NCBI GenBank assembly: GCA_947259195.1
Contig: CAMYLC010000008.1
Location: forward strand, 117,143-151,000
Direction: 5' to 3'
Source: Thermoanaerobaculia bacterium
GTDB lineage: Bacteria; Acidobacteriota; Thermoanaerobaculia; Multivoradales; JAHEKO01
Length of the DNA: 33,858 nt
The notes below the pieces were generated by a model, which did not search any database, was not told where the DNA came from, and saw only the letters and a program-made list of their open reading frames with translations. The translations under genes and the position numbers were made by a program. Of this stretch, positions 1-7,278 are shown piece after piece. How positions within the stretch are numbered: the first letter of the stretch is position 1; each line of letters begins with the position of its first letter.

Positions 1-65
1 TTGAAGCGGCCGGACCCCGTGCCCCGGCCGGGGTGTGCAGGGGGAACCAAGGATTCCAGGTGAGA

Positions 66-253
66 GGTCTCTCCAAAGGGTGAGGGTTCGGCGTGGGGAC
101 CTCCAGGGGGTTGGTTACTGTGGTAGGGAGGATAGCCCGCTGGGGGCCCCACGTCGGACCCACTCATGAATCGTGGTCAACTGCCCAGGACCCATGCCCC
201 AAAGGCCGGCCGGAGGTACGACGGACTCCTCAACCCCCAAGCCCTCAGAGACC
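66..253. ncRNA. Candidate structured RNA in gene-free window end
   Basis: No convincing gene lies in 1-353. Bases 84-98 pair with 147-161 as a continuous 15-bp helix containing only two G-U wobbles. Around it, 66-72 (GGTCTCT) is complementary to 247-253 and 82-86 to 242-246, although the last overlaps the long helix and would be an alternative pairing. A perfect palindrome CCCCGGCCGGGG lies upstream. On the plus strand this block is followed by a strong hairpin with a TTTGTTTG tail (303-336), the layout of an independently terminated RNA. I compared it by eye with RNase P, tmRNA, SRP and 6S RNA and found none of their conserved boxes. GC-rich DNA forms stems easily, so the strand and even the existence of an RNA are uncertain. 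Confidence 0.27.
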
Positions 254-302
254 GGCCGAAGGAACGCCGGCCGCTGCATCACTGCTTTGTGGGGCTAGGA
301 AG

Positions 303-336
303 AAGGGCGGGACCGAAGTCCCGCCCTTTGTTTGCT
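303..336 (-). terminator. Strong hairpin terminator after the sigma-factor unit
   Basis: An 11-bp perfect stem (303-313 with 318-328) encloses a four-base loop. Read on the minus strand the loop is UUCG closed by C-G, the extra-stable tetraloop typical of intrinsic terminators. It lies about 25 bases past the stop of the bactofilin-like gene. The minus-strand tail is CTTCTTCC and the plus-strand tail is TTTGTTTG, so it may terminate transcription from both sides. Confidence 0.6.
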
Positions 337-353
337 CGCTCCTGCAGCGATAC

Positions 354-1961
354 TCAAGTCAAGGGATCGCGATCGTCATCCGAGGGGCTTGGTTCGTCGA
401 GCTCGATGTCGACGATCCCACCGGCCTCCGGTTCCACGTATTCGATCACCGACTCGGAAGGAGCCACTGGCTCGACCGCTGGCGGCGTCGAGCCGCTCGG
501 TGCAGGCGGTGCAGCCTGCCCACCCCAGCCCTCTGCAGTGCCGAAGCGGGTCAGGACGGCGGCGCCAAACCCCACCGTCCAGGCCAGGTACTTCACCAGG
601 GCCCCGAAGATGGCGAACATCATGACGAAGAACCAGAGCCAGCCGCCGCCGAAATCGAGCAGGTCGGCGATCAGAGACCAGATAGCGATCGAGGCGATTC
701 CCAGGATCAGCACCAGATAGGGGCTGTTCAGGGTCCAGCCGAATCGCTCCTCGAGAATCCTGCCCAGCCGCATCGCGACGGCACAGAAACCCATGAACGC
801 CAGCAAAAGGAGACCCAGAATGGCGAATGGGAGCAGCAGGAGAAGCGGTATCCCGATGATGGAGATCACGAGGACCAGCAGCACCACGATGAACAGTGGC
901 AAGATCAGGATCTGCGACAGCAGTCCCACTAGCCCGGACTTCCAGGGTTCCGTGGCCACCTTGCGCTCCATCCTCTTCAGGGGCTTGCGGCCAAGCAGCA
1001 GTACCAGGCAGGCGAACAGCAGGAACATGACCAGGAAGAAGCCATGCCATGCCGCGCTCATGGCAACGTCCATGGGCCCGAAGTCATGCCAATCATCGCT
1101 GTCATGCCATCCATCAGGGCGGAAGAACACTCCGGCTCCGGGGCGCCAGAATCGAAAATCCTTGCCAAACGGAACTGAAACCCTCTCGCCGCCGACTCTC
1201 ACGTCACCGGTCTCTTCGACCTGGCCGCCGACAGCCACAACATCGCCCGCCACATCAGCACCCTCTTCCAGATGGACATCACCACCCACCGCAACGACGT
1301 CTCCAGTCACCTCGCCGGAGACGGTCACGGAGCTTCCAATCGCGGCGGCATCGCCTCTCACCTTGCCTCGGATGGTGAGCGGTGCGCCAAAAACCACCGC
1401 CTCTCGTGCGATCTCGTCCTCTTCCACCGTGAGGCTGGTGCCGAAGACGACCTGGGTGTCCTTCTTCTTGAGCTTCTTCTCGATGGTCGCGATGACCTCC
1501 TCCACATCCTCCAGGTCTGCCTCTTCATCGACGACGACCTCTGCGATCACCGCGATTTCCTCGGGCTCGGCGACGAACAGAGCTCGGAGTTGCGCCTCCC
1601 CCAACTCAGACAACTGCAGCACGAGATTCGTGTCGGCTTCACCGAGCTTCTCCCGGAGCTCGTCAATCGTGACGACCTCTCCGTCGGCCGCCAGCTCCCC
1701 GCCACTGATCTCGATGGTGGAGACCGGGCTGTCGCCGACCGCCGCCTCGAGCAGGACGCCCCTCGCCAGCAGCTTGACATCGAACCGTTCGAGAGTCCGC
1801 TCTCGAAGCTCGAAGTCCTCCGGCTCCAGAACGATCTCGGCCGTCACCTTTACCTGCGCCCCGAGAAAGGCACCATTCAGGAACACCAGCGCCAGGACCC
1901 ACACACCCAGCCTCGCGCCTGGCCACTTCCACGTTGCGTTTGGATCAGATCGAACGAACAT
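354..1961 (-). CDS. Bactofilin-like beta-helix membrane protein
   Basis: This 535-residue protein starts with a hydrophobic export or anchor segment (about 18-36). An acidic alpha/beta region follows, then at about 170-260 a short beta-helix of repeated glycine-valine turns (GDVVAVGG appears twice), as in polymer-forming bactofilin domains. After that come several long hydrophobic membrane segments (about 300-465) and an acidic, proline-rich tail. The topology suggests an extracytoplasmic beta-helix held by a C-terminal membrane bundle. I chose the ATG at 1961 because AGGAG sits 8 bases upstream; the GTG at 1970 would overlap that ribosome site. The gene overlaps the end of the upstream gene by 17 bases, so the two are probably translationally coupled. 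Its place behind a sigma factor and putative anti-sigma factor suggests envelope sensing or maintenance; the function is not established. Confidence 0.75.
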   Translation of the reverse strand: MFVRSDPNATWKWPGARLGVWVLALVFLNGAFLGAQVKVTAEIVLEPEDFELRERTLERFDVKLLARGVLLEAAVGDSPVSTIEISGGELAADGEVVTIDELREKLGEADTNLVLQLSELGEAQLRALFVAEPEEIAVIAEVVVDEEADLEDVEEVIATIEKKLKKKDTQVVFGTSLTVEEDEIAREAVVFGAPLTIRGKVRGDAAAIGSSVTVSGEVTGDVVAVGGDVHLEEGADVAGDVVAVGGQVEETGDVRVGGERVSVPFGKDFRFWRPGAGVFFRPDGWHDSDDWHDFGPMDVAMSAAWHGFFLVMFLLFACLVLLLGRKPLKRMERKVATEPWKSGLVGLLSQILILPLFIVVLLVLVISIIGIPLLLLLPFAILGLLLLAFMGFCAVAMRLGRILEERFGWTLNSPYLVLILGIASIAIWSLIADLLDFGGGWLWFFVMMFAIFGALVKYLAWTVGFGAAVLTRFGTAEGWGGQAAPPAPSGSTPPAVEPVAPSESVIEYVEPEAGGIVDIELDEPSPSDDDRDPLT

Positions 1962-2490
1962 AACGAGCACTCCTCTCGGAATCGATCAAACTTTGCAAGA
2001 AGCGAAAGGCGACGAGGCTCAGCAGCACGCTCAACGCCATGACGCCCAAGAAGGTCGGTGAGGAAAACACCGAAGATAGGACCGCACCTGCTTCGGAAAC
2101 GTCGCGCCAGTAGGCCAGTCCCGCCCCCAGGCGCTGAAAGAACGCCACCACGCCACCGAGAATCGCTCCAATCAGCCGAGCCGGATGCAACAGGCCCAGA
2201 GTGGGTTGGAGAAGGCTCGGCACGAGGACAGCGGCCAGCCCGGAAAGAAGCAGGCTGACAGCCAGGGTGAAGCGCAATGCCCAGGCAGGATCCAGGAGCC
2301 CTGTTCGCCCGGGTTCGGGCACGATTCCGGCCGATACGAGAACCCGCTCGGCAAAGCCGACGGGAATCGGCACCTCGGGGAGACTCGACATCACCTGCCT
2401 CAAGGCCTGTTCGGACGCATGATCGGAGCTGGATTGTTCCTGCTCCAACCAGATCTGAACTGCCTTTTTGAGCCTTCGTTGCACTTTCAT
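1945..2490 (-). CDS. Probable membrane anti-sigma factor
   Basis: This 181-residue protein has a basic, helical cytoplasmic N-terminus (about 1-65) and two or three hydrophobic segments (about 70-92, 105-118 and 145-166). It has no Cys/His zinc motif, so it is not a classical ZAS-type anti-sigma factor. The assignment rests on position, 61 bases downstream of an ECF sigma gene on the same strand, and on the soluble-head plus membrane-anchor layout. The ATG at 2490 directly abuts AGGAGG, which is too close for a normal ribosome site. A GTG two codons in (2484) has 6-base spacing and may be the true start. It could instead be an unrelated small membrane protein. Confidence 0.55.
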   Translation of the reverse strand: MKVQRRLKKAVQIWLEQEQSSSDHASEQALRQVMSSLPEVPIPVGFAERVLVSAGIVPEPGRTGLLDPAWALRFTLAVSLLLSGLAAVLVPSLLQPTLGLLHPARLIGAILGGVVAFFQRLGAGLAYWRDVSEAGAVLSSVFSSPTFLGVMALSVLLSLVAFRFLQSLIDSERSARYVRSI

Positions 2491-2551
2491 CCTCCTCTAA
2501 TGCGCCCTACGTGGCCTTGCAGCCTGAAGTTTCGTTGATTTTCGGCCATTT

Positions 2552-3157
2552 TCAACGTTTCTTGAGCTCCCAGCCTCGAGCCGTCAGATATCGAGCCATC
2601 GCCTTGCGAGCGCGGAACAAATGGGTCTTGACGGTGCCCAGTGGAAGATCCGTGACTTCTGCGATCTCCTCGTAGGACAGGCCCTCGTGAAACCGCAAGA
2701 GCACGACTTCCCGGTGCTCTGGACGCAGCCTCTCCAGAGAGGCCTCCAAGTCTCTCGCCAGGTCCTGTCGCTGCAGTGCCGAGTCCGGCGACTCGGACTC
2801 ACTGTCTGGGACCACAGCCAGCAGGTCCGGTTCTCCATCCGGCGTCTCCAGAGCGACGGTGTCGAGCTGCTTCCGACGCAGATAGTCGATGGCGGTATTG
2901 TGAGCGATCTTGAACAGCCAACTGGAGAACTTGCGCGTACGATCAAAAGTCCCCAGAGCCCGGAAAGCTTTGACGAAGACCTCCTGCGCCAGGTCCTCCG
3001 CCAGCATCGAATCGCGAACCATCCTCTGCAGCAGGGCCCAGATCGGGCGCTGATATCTCAGCACGAGCTGCCGATGGGCTTCCTGGGAGCCATCGAGAGC
3101 CTCTTGAATGAGCTCGGCATCCTGCTGCTTCGGATTGCTCAATGTGGGATCCTGCAC
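2552..3157 (-). CDS. ECF RNA polymerase sigma factor
   Basis: A sigma-70 family extracytoplasmic-function factor of 201 residues that directs RNA polymerase to a specific promoter set. Region 2 covers about 28-98 and includes the typical AEDLAQEVFVKAF stretch and the -10 binding segment FSSWLFKIAHNTAIDYLRRK. Region 4 is at about 138-192, with LSYEEIAEVTDLPLGTVKTH as the helix-turn-helix. An acidic linker lies between them. The predicted start is a GTG at 3157 with no clear Shine-Dalgarno, placed right after an 8-bp inverted repeat. It heads a three-gene minus-strand unit with a probable anti-sigma factor and a bactofilin-like membrane protein. The target regulon cannot be read from the window. 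Confidence 0.93.
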   Translation of the reverse strand: MQDPTLSNPKQQDAELIQEALDGSQEAHRQLVLRYQRPIWALLQRMVRDSMLAEDLAQEVFVKAFRALGTFDRTRKFSSWLFKIAHNTAIDYLRRKQLDTVALETPDGEPDLLAVVPDSESESPDSALQRQDLARDLEASLERLRPEHREVVLLRFHEGLSYEEIAEVTDLPLGTVKTHLFRARKAMARYLTARGWELKKR

Positions 3158-3160
3158 GCC

Positions 3161-3189
3161 GGAAGACCGGGTAGGTCTTCCTCATTCTA
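3161..3189 (-). promoter_or_regulatory. Inverted repeat and -10 box before the sigma gene
   Basis: GGAAGACC (3161-3168) and GGTCTTCC (3174-3181) form a perfect 8-bp inverted repeat with a 5-base spacer, ending 3 bases before the sigma-factor GTG. Just upstream, TAGAAT (3184-3189 read on the minus strand) resembles a -10 box. Transcription would then begin inside the repeat and leave a leader of about 20 bases. The repeat could be an operator over the start site or a hairpin that blocks translation. No good -35 is visible. Confidence 0.4.
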
Positions 3190-3264
3190 GCCCGACTTAC
3201 CCATCGACTCCCCTGCCGAGGGGGACACCACGTACAACACTGCACCGGCGGCCTTCCTGCCCGA

Positions 3265-3270
3265 TATACT
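3265..3270 (+). promoter_or_regulatory. Possible -10 box for the DUF4301 gene
   Basis: TATACT lies 38 bases before the DUF4301 start in the divergent spacer shared with the sigma gene. It is a good -10 match, but no convincing -35 stands 16-18 bases upstream. Confidence 0.3.
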
Positions 3271-3308
3271 CACACCGGCCCTGGGACTCGGGCGACGACG
3301 AGGAAACG

Positions 3309-4859
3309 ATGTCAGAAACAGCAACCTGGACAGCTTCCGACCTCGACCTGATGGAGCAGCGTGGAGTCTCGTCCGAGGAGATCGCCCGCCAGCTGAAGAT
3401 TTTCCGTCGCCCTGCACCGGTGACCCGACTCGAGCGGCCTTGTCGACTCGAGGACGGCATCCAGCAGGTTTCAGAAGGAGATGAAGACCAGCTCCTGAAG
3501 GAGTGGCAAGAGCTGGCGAGGGGTGGGCGACTGGCCAAGTTCGTACCGGCATCCGGAGCCGCTACCAGGATGTTCAGGGACATGAAGAGCGCTCTTCAGG
3601 GACTCACGGACGGCTCGTACGGGACGCCAGCCAACGACTCAGGACTCATGCACCGACTGGTGACGGCGCTGCCGGACTTCCCCTTCTGGGAACGGCTTCA
3701 GTCGGTGACGGGAACCGAGGAGCCCACATTCGGTCTCGAGCCGAGCCGCGAGAAGGTTCGCCAGCTCCTGGTCAGCCTGTTGGAGCCGAGCGGCCTCGGT
3801 CTGGCGACCCTGCCGAAGGGCCTGATCGAGTTCCATCGCTATGAGTCGGGGCCCCGCAGCGCCTTCGAGGAGCAGCTGATAGAAGGAACCACTTATCTTG
3901 CAGCCGCGGGCGGCAAGTGTCGCTATCACTTCACTGTCTCGGCGGAGCACCTGGCTGCCTTCGAAAAGGCCCTGGCTTCGGCCGCGCCCAGGATCGAGCG
4001 TGATGCCGGCATGGGCCTCGAGGTGTCCTTTTCCACCCAGAGCCCTGCGACCGACACGATGGCCGTCGATCTCGAGAATCGCCCTTTCCGACTCGCCAAT
4101 GGCGAGCTCCTCTTCCGACCGGCAGGTCATGGCTCGTTGATCGAGAACCTGTCCCAGATCGATGGGGACGTCGTCTTCATCAAGAACATCGACAACATCG
4201 CTCCGCAGCGGCAACACGCGGACTCGGGGCGCTGGAAGCGCCTCCTTGCTGGCAAGCTCGGGCGGTTGCAGAAGAGTATCTTCGCCCTGGCAGGAAGGCT
4301 CGAATCCGCCTGCACCGAGCAGCTGGTGGAAGAGGCTCTCGAGTTTCTTCGTCAGGAGTTGGGCGTCCAGGTGGACCCAGACACCCTCGGATCGGGCCTC
4401 TTCTCACGACGCGAGGTCGTGATGGGACTGCTCGATCGACCGCTGCGGGTATGCGGCGTGGTGCGCAACGAAGGGCAGCCGGGTGGCGGACCTTTCTGGG
4501 TTCATCAGGCGGCAAGAGGCCTCACGTGCCAGATCGTCGAGACCGCTCAGGTCGACCGAGACGATCCGGCCCAGGACGAGATCTTGAACGCCTCGACCCA
4601 CTTCAACCCGACCGATCTGGTCTGCGGGCTGAAGAATCGAACGGGTGAGCCCTACGAGCTCTCGCGGTTCATCGATACCGAGATGTCCTTCGTGACCGAG
4701 AAGAGCCATGAGGGCCGTCCCTTGAGGGCCCTCGAGCGGCCTGGCCTGTGGAACGGAGCCATGGCCGGGTGGAACACCGTCTTCGTCGAGGTGCCACTGT
4801 CGACGTTCACCCCGGTCAAGTCGGTGTTCGACCTGCTGCAGGCCGAACACCGGTCTTGA
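3309..4859 (+). CDS. DUF4301 protein, likely UDP-sugar pyrophosphorylase-like
   Basis: This 516-residue protein is recognisable as DUF4301 by the signature KFVPASGAATRMF (77-89); the family has no assigned function that I know of. I start it at the ATG 3309 behind GAGGAAA; an in-frame start 67 codons upstream would run back over the sigma-gene promoter region. Motifs in order resemble the UDP-glucose/UDP-GlcNAc pyrophosphorylase fold. They are the Gly-rich loop (80-89), PAGHG (271-275), NIDN (293-296), IVETAQV (409-415) followed by HFNPTDLVCGLK (431-442), and VPLSTFTPVK (495-504) before DLL. Eukaryotic UGPases carry PPGHGD, NIDNLG, VEIAQV...FNTNNLW and VPRSRFLPVK...DLL in the same order. I infer an NTP:sugar-1-phosphate nucleotidyltransferase; the substrate is unknown. 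It stands alone on the plus strand, divergent from the sigma gene and convergent with glnA. Confidence 0.8.
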   Translation: MSETATWTASDLDLMEQRGVSSEEIARQLKIFRRPAPVTRLERPCRLEDGIQQVSEGDEDQLLKEWQELARGGRLAKFVPASGAATRMFRDMKSALQGLTDGSYGTPANDSGLMHRLVTALPDFPFWERLQSVTGTEEPTFGLEPSREKVRQLLVSLLEPSGLGLATLPKGLIEFHRYESGPRSAFEEQLIEGTTYLAAAGGKCRYHFTVSAEHLAAFEKALASAAPRIERDAGMGLEVSFSTQSPATDTMAVDLENRPFRLANGELLFRPAGHGSLIENLSQIDGDVVFIKNIDNIAPQRQHADSGRWKRLLAGKLGRLQKSIFALAGRLESACTEQLVEEALEFLRQELGVQVDPDTLGSGLFSRREVVMGLLDRPLRVCGVVRNEGQPGGGPFWVHQAARGLTCQIVETAQVDRDDPAQDEILNASTHFNPTDLVCGLKNRTGEPYELSRFIDTEMSFVTEKSHEGRPLRALERPGLWNGAMAGWNTVFVEVPLSTFTPVKSVFDLLQAEHRS

Positions 4860-4880
4860 ATCCCAACTACTCGCCCGCAC

Positions 4881-6212
4881 CTAGAAAGCGTGCAGGTACA
4901 GGTCGCGCTCCCAGTCGTGGACGTGGGAGATGTAGTCGTGCCACTCCTGACGCTTGGCGCGGACGAAGTTCTCGGTGATGTGCTCGCCGAGCGCCTCCTC
5001 GATGGTCGCGTCCTTCTCCAGAGCATCCAGAGCTTCGGACAGATCGGCCGGCAGGGCGTCGATCTTGAGTCGCTTCTTCTCCCTCTGGCTCATGGTCCAA
5101 ATGTTCTTGTTCACCGGCGGCCCCGGATCCAGATCGTTCCGGATTCCATCCAGCCCAGAGGCCAACATGGCAGTGAAGGCGAGATAGGGATTGCAGGCCG
5201 GGTCCGGCATTCGGACCTCGCACCGGGTGGACATGCCTCGGCGATCGGGGACACGCACCAGCGGGCTGCGGTTCTTTTCCGACCAGGCGATAGCGGTCGG
5301 GGCTTCGTAGCCCGGCACGAGCCGTTTGTAGGAGTTGATCAACGGATTGGTGACCGCCACGAAAGCCTTGGCGTGCTTGAGGACACCCGCGATGTAGCCC
5401 AGCGCTACCTTCGACAACTCCCACTCGGCTTGCGGATCGTAGAAAACATTCTCGCCCTTTTTGTTCAGAAGACTCTGGTGGGTATGCATGCCCGAGCCAT
5501 TGACGCCAAAGATCGGCTTCGGCATGAACGTGGCGTGCAGGCCATGATCCAAAGCGACCTTCTTGACCACGAAACGGAACGTAGCCACTTTGTCGGCGCA
5601 GTCGAGAGCCTCTGAGTACTTGAAGTCGATCTCGTGCTGGCCCGGTGCTACTTCGTGGTGCGCGGCCTCGACCTCGAAGTCCATGGACTCGAGGACCGAC
5701 ACGATGTCGCGTCGGCACTCCTCACCCAGATCCACCGGGGTCAGATCGAAGTAGCCGCCGACATCATGGGTCTCCACCATCGTGTCTCCATTCTCGTCCT
5801 TCTGAAACAGGAAGAACTCGGCCTCCGGCCCGGCCACCATCTCGAAGCCCATCCTGTCGGCGGCGGCGATCTGTCGCTTGAGGGCCAGACGAGGACAACC
5901 CGCGAACTCGGATCCGTTGGGTCGATGGATGTCGCAGATCACACGGCCTACCCGGGAGCCGTCCGCACTGGCCCAGGGATTGACCTGAAAGGTATTCAGA
6001 TCAGGCACCAACAACATGTCGGACTCTTCGATGCGGACGAAGCCCTCGATCGAAGAGCCGTCGAACATGATCTGCCCGTCGAGGGCCTTTTCGAATTGAC
6101 TTCGTGGCACTTCCACGTTCTTCAGAACACCCATGATGTCGGTGAACTGGAGGCGCAGGAAGCGCACATTCTCAGCGTCAGCGGTCTTCAGAATCTCGGC
6201 TTTGGATAGCAA
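4881..6212 (-). CDS. glnA: Glutamine synthetase, type I-alpha
   Basis: Makes glutamine from glutamate, ammonia and ATP in the cytoplasm; the main ammonia-assimilation enzyme. The 443-residue chain has the beta-grasp N-domain with FDGSSIEGFVRIEESDM (about 50-66) and the catalytic barrel motifs GPEAEFFLF, HHEVAPGQHEID, GVNGSGMH and KRLVPGYEAP. Length and sequence follow the Bacillus-type GSI-alpha. Arg60 matches the B. subtilis feedback residue Arg62, and the KNLYDLP adenylylation site of GSI-beta enzymes is absent (the equivalent reads NKNIWTMSQ), so control by GlnE is not expected. The start is a TTG at 6212 with AAGGAGGG 5 bases upstream; longer open frames toward 6509 lack family similarity. 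It ends 21 bases from the convergent DUF4301 gene. Confidence 0.95.
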   Translation of the reverse strand: MLSKAEILKTADAENVRFLRLQFTDIMGVLKNVEVPRSQFEKALDGQIMFDGSSIEGFVRIEESDMLLVPDLNTFQVNPWASADGSRVGRVICDIHRPNGSEFAGCPRLALKRQIAAADRMGFEMVAGPEAEFFLFQKDENGDTMVETHDVGGYFDLTPVDLGEECRRDIVSVLESMDFEVEAAHHEVAPGQHEIDFKYSEALDCADKVATFRFVVKKVALDHGLHATFMPKPIFGVNGSGMHTHQSLLNKKGENVFYDPQAEWELSKVALGYIAGVLKHAKAFVAVTNPLINSYKRLVPGYEAPTAIAWSEKNRSPLVRVPDRRGMSTRCEVRMPDPACNPYLAFTAMLASGLDGIRNDLDPGPPVNKNIWTMSQREKKRLKIDALPADLSEALDALEKDATIEEALGEHITENFVRAKRQEWHDYISHVHDWERDLYLHAF

Positions 6213-6242
6213 AATGTCCCTCCTTCGTTTTCGATTTCGCAA

Positions 6243-6271
6243 AAAATACCCCATGAACTGCGAGAAAGCAA
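6243..6271 (-). promoter_or_regulatory. Possible glnA promoter
   Basis: In the gene-free 6213-6531 spacer, the AT-rich part nearest glnA holds TTGCTT (6266-6271) and TATTTT (6243-6248) on the minus strand, 17 bases apart. That fits a weak sigma-70 promoter. No sigma-54 -24/-12 pair or clear GlnR-type site was found. The rest of the spacer holds the two inverted repeats listed next. Confidence 0.3.
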
Positions 6272-6437
6272 CAGTAATATTGCAAAATGACAAAGAATTC
6301 GGACTCAAAGTGCAACTCGCCGGTTCTCTCGGACCTCCTGGTGCTCTGGTCTTCCTCCTGCAGGTATTTCTCCTGCCACTCCCGAGACCCCTCCAATCCG
6401 ATGCCGGCTTCCTGTGGTAGCGTCCGACTACACCTGG

Positions 6438-6457
6438 TCGGTTCTGAATTGAACCGA
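6438..6457. repeat. Perfect 7-bp inverted repeat, operator-like
   Basis: TCGGTTC and GAACCGA flank the 6-base spacer TGAATT. The site lies in the divergent spacer, 75 bases before the TVP38 gene and 226 bases before glnA. It could be a dimeric repressor site for either gene. No other copy was noticed in the window by eye. Confidence 0.35.
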
Positions 6458-6480
6458 TGAACTCCTGCTTCACGTAGGTT

Positions 6481-6519
6481 TTCGAGCTAGCGGGCCTCAC
6501 TCTTGTCACGGCCCTCGAA
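6481..6519 (+). promoter_or_regulatory. Leader hairpin next to the TVP38 ribosome site
   Basis: TTCGA (6481-6485) pairs with TCGAA (6515-6519), and GGGCC (6492-6496) pairs with GGCCC (6510-6514), leaving a one-sided bulge and a 13-base loop. The ribosome-binding GAGGAA begins immediately after the stem and the ATG follows at 6532. The stem may expose or hide the ribosome site, but no ligand box is recognised. Confidence 0.35.
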
Positions 6520-6531
6520 GAGGAACCTCCG

Positions 6532-7278
6532 ATGTCTGATACCGAGTCAACAGACAGAACCGATCACTCGACCACGCGCCGGGGCATCTCCTGGTCTCTC
6601 GTCACCAAGATCCTTCTGGCTTTCGTCGCGTTGGCGTTGCTCATCCTGATCGGTCGCCGACTCGGGGCCTACATCCCACAGTTTGCCGAATGGGTCGATT
6701 CCCTCGGTGTCTGGGGTCCGCTCGTCTTTATTGTCGGCTACGCTGTCGCGACAGTGGCATTCATCCCTGGATCGCTGCTGACACTGGCCGCCGGCGCGAT
6801 CTTCGGTCTGGCTAGGGGTACGCTCTTCGTCTTCATCGGCGCCGCGATCGGCTCGGCACTGGCATTTCTCGTCGCCAGATACCTGGCTCGCTCCTCCATC
6901 GAGCGTCGGCTCGAGGGTCGGCCGCGCTTTGCCGCTATCGACAAAGCGGTGGCCAAGGAAGGCCGGAAGATCGTCTTCCTCTTGCGCCTTTCACCAATCT
7001 TTCCCTACAACCTGCTCAACTACGCCCTGGGCCTCACCAGCATGAGTTTCCGTGACTATGTGATCGCAGCCTTCGGAATGCTCCCTGGCACCTTCCTGTA
7101 TGTCTACTATGGAAAGGCACTCGGTAGTCTGGCGGCCGTGGCCGGAGGGGTAGAGGTCGAAAAGGGAGCGGGCTATTGGGTGGTCCTTGGCGCCGGCTTG
7201 CTCGCCACTGTCGTGGTGACCACATTCGTGACCCGAATCGCCGGTCGAGCCCTTTCCCAGGAGGTGCACGATGACTGA
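6532..7278 (+). CDS. TVP38/TMEM64 family membrane protein
   Basis: A 248-residue integral membrane protein of the TVP38/DedA-like VTT family, which is linked to lipid or small-molecule transport across membranes but lacks a settled bacterial function. A short hydrophilic N-terminus precedes a membrane helix at about 25-45. The family core at about 75-125 contains FIPGSLLTLAAGAIFG and the glycine-rich GAAIGSALAFLVARYLAR. The re-entrant-type segment LRLSPIFPYNLLNYALG is at about 150-166, and a final helix at about 215-235. The ATG is preceded by GAGG with 8-base spacing. Its last 8 bases overlap the next gene's start (ATGACTGA), so the pair is translationally coupled. Confidence 0.9.
   Translation: MSDTESTDRTDHSTTRRGISWSLVTKILLAFVALALLILIGRRLGAYIPQFAEWVDSLGVWGPLVFIVGYAVATVAFIPGSLLTLAAGAIFGLARGTLFVFIGAAIGSALAFLVARYLARSSIERRLEGRPRFAAIDKAVAKEGRKIVFLLRLSPIFPYNLLNYALGLTSMSFRDYVIAAFGMLPGTFLYVYYGKALGSLAAVAGGVEVEKGAGYWVVLGAGLLATVVVTTFVTRIAGRALSQEVHDD

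Noticed and set aside
793..2061. 422-codon plus-strand open frame opposite the bactofilin-like gene
   Set aside because: Ser/Thr-rich translation typical of an antisense shadow; the minus-strand frame has signal peptide, beta-helix and membrane segments.
6213..6300. Sigma-54 promoter upstream of glnA
   Set aside because: TGC-like boxes are present but not at the required -24/-12 spacing with GG and GC.
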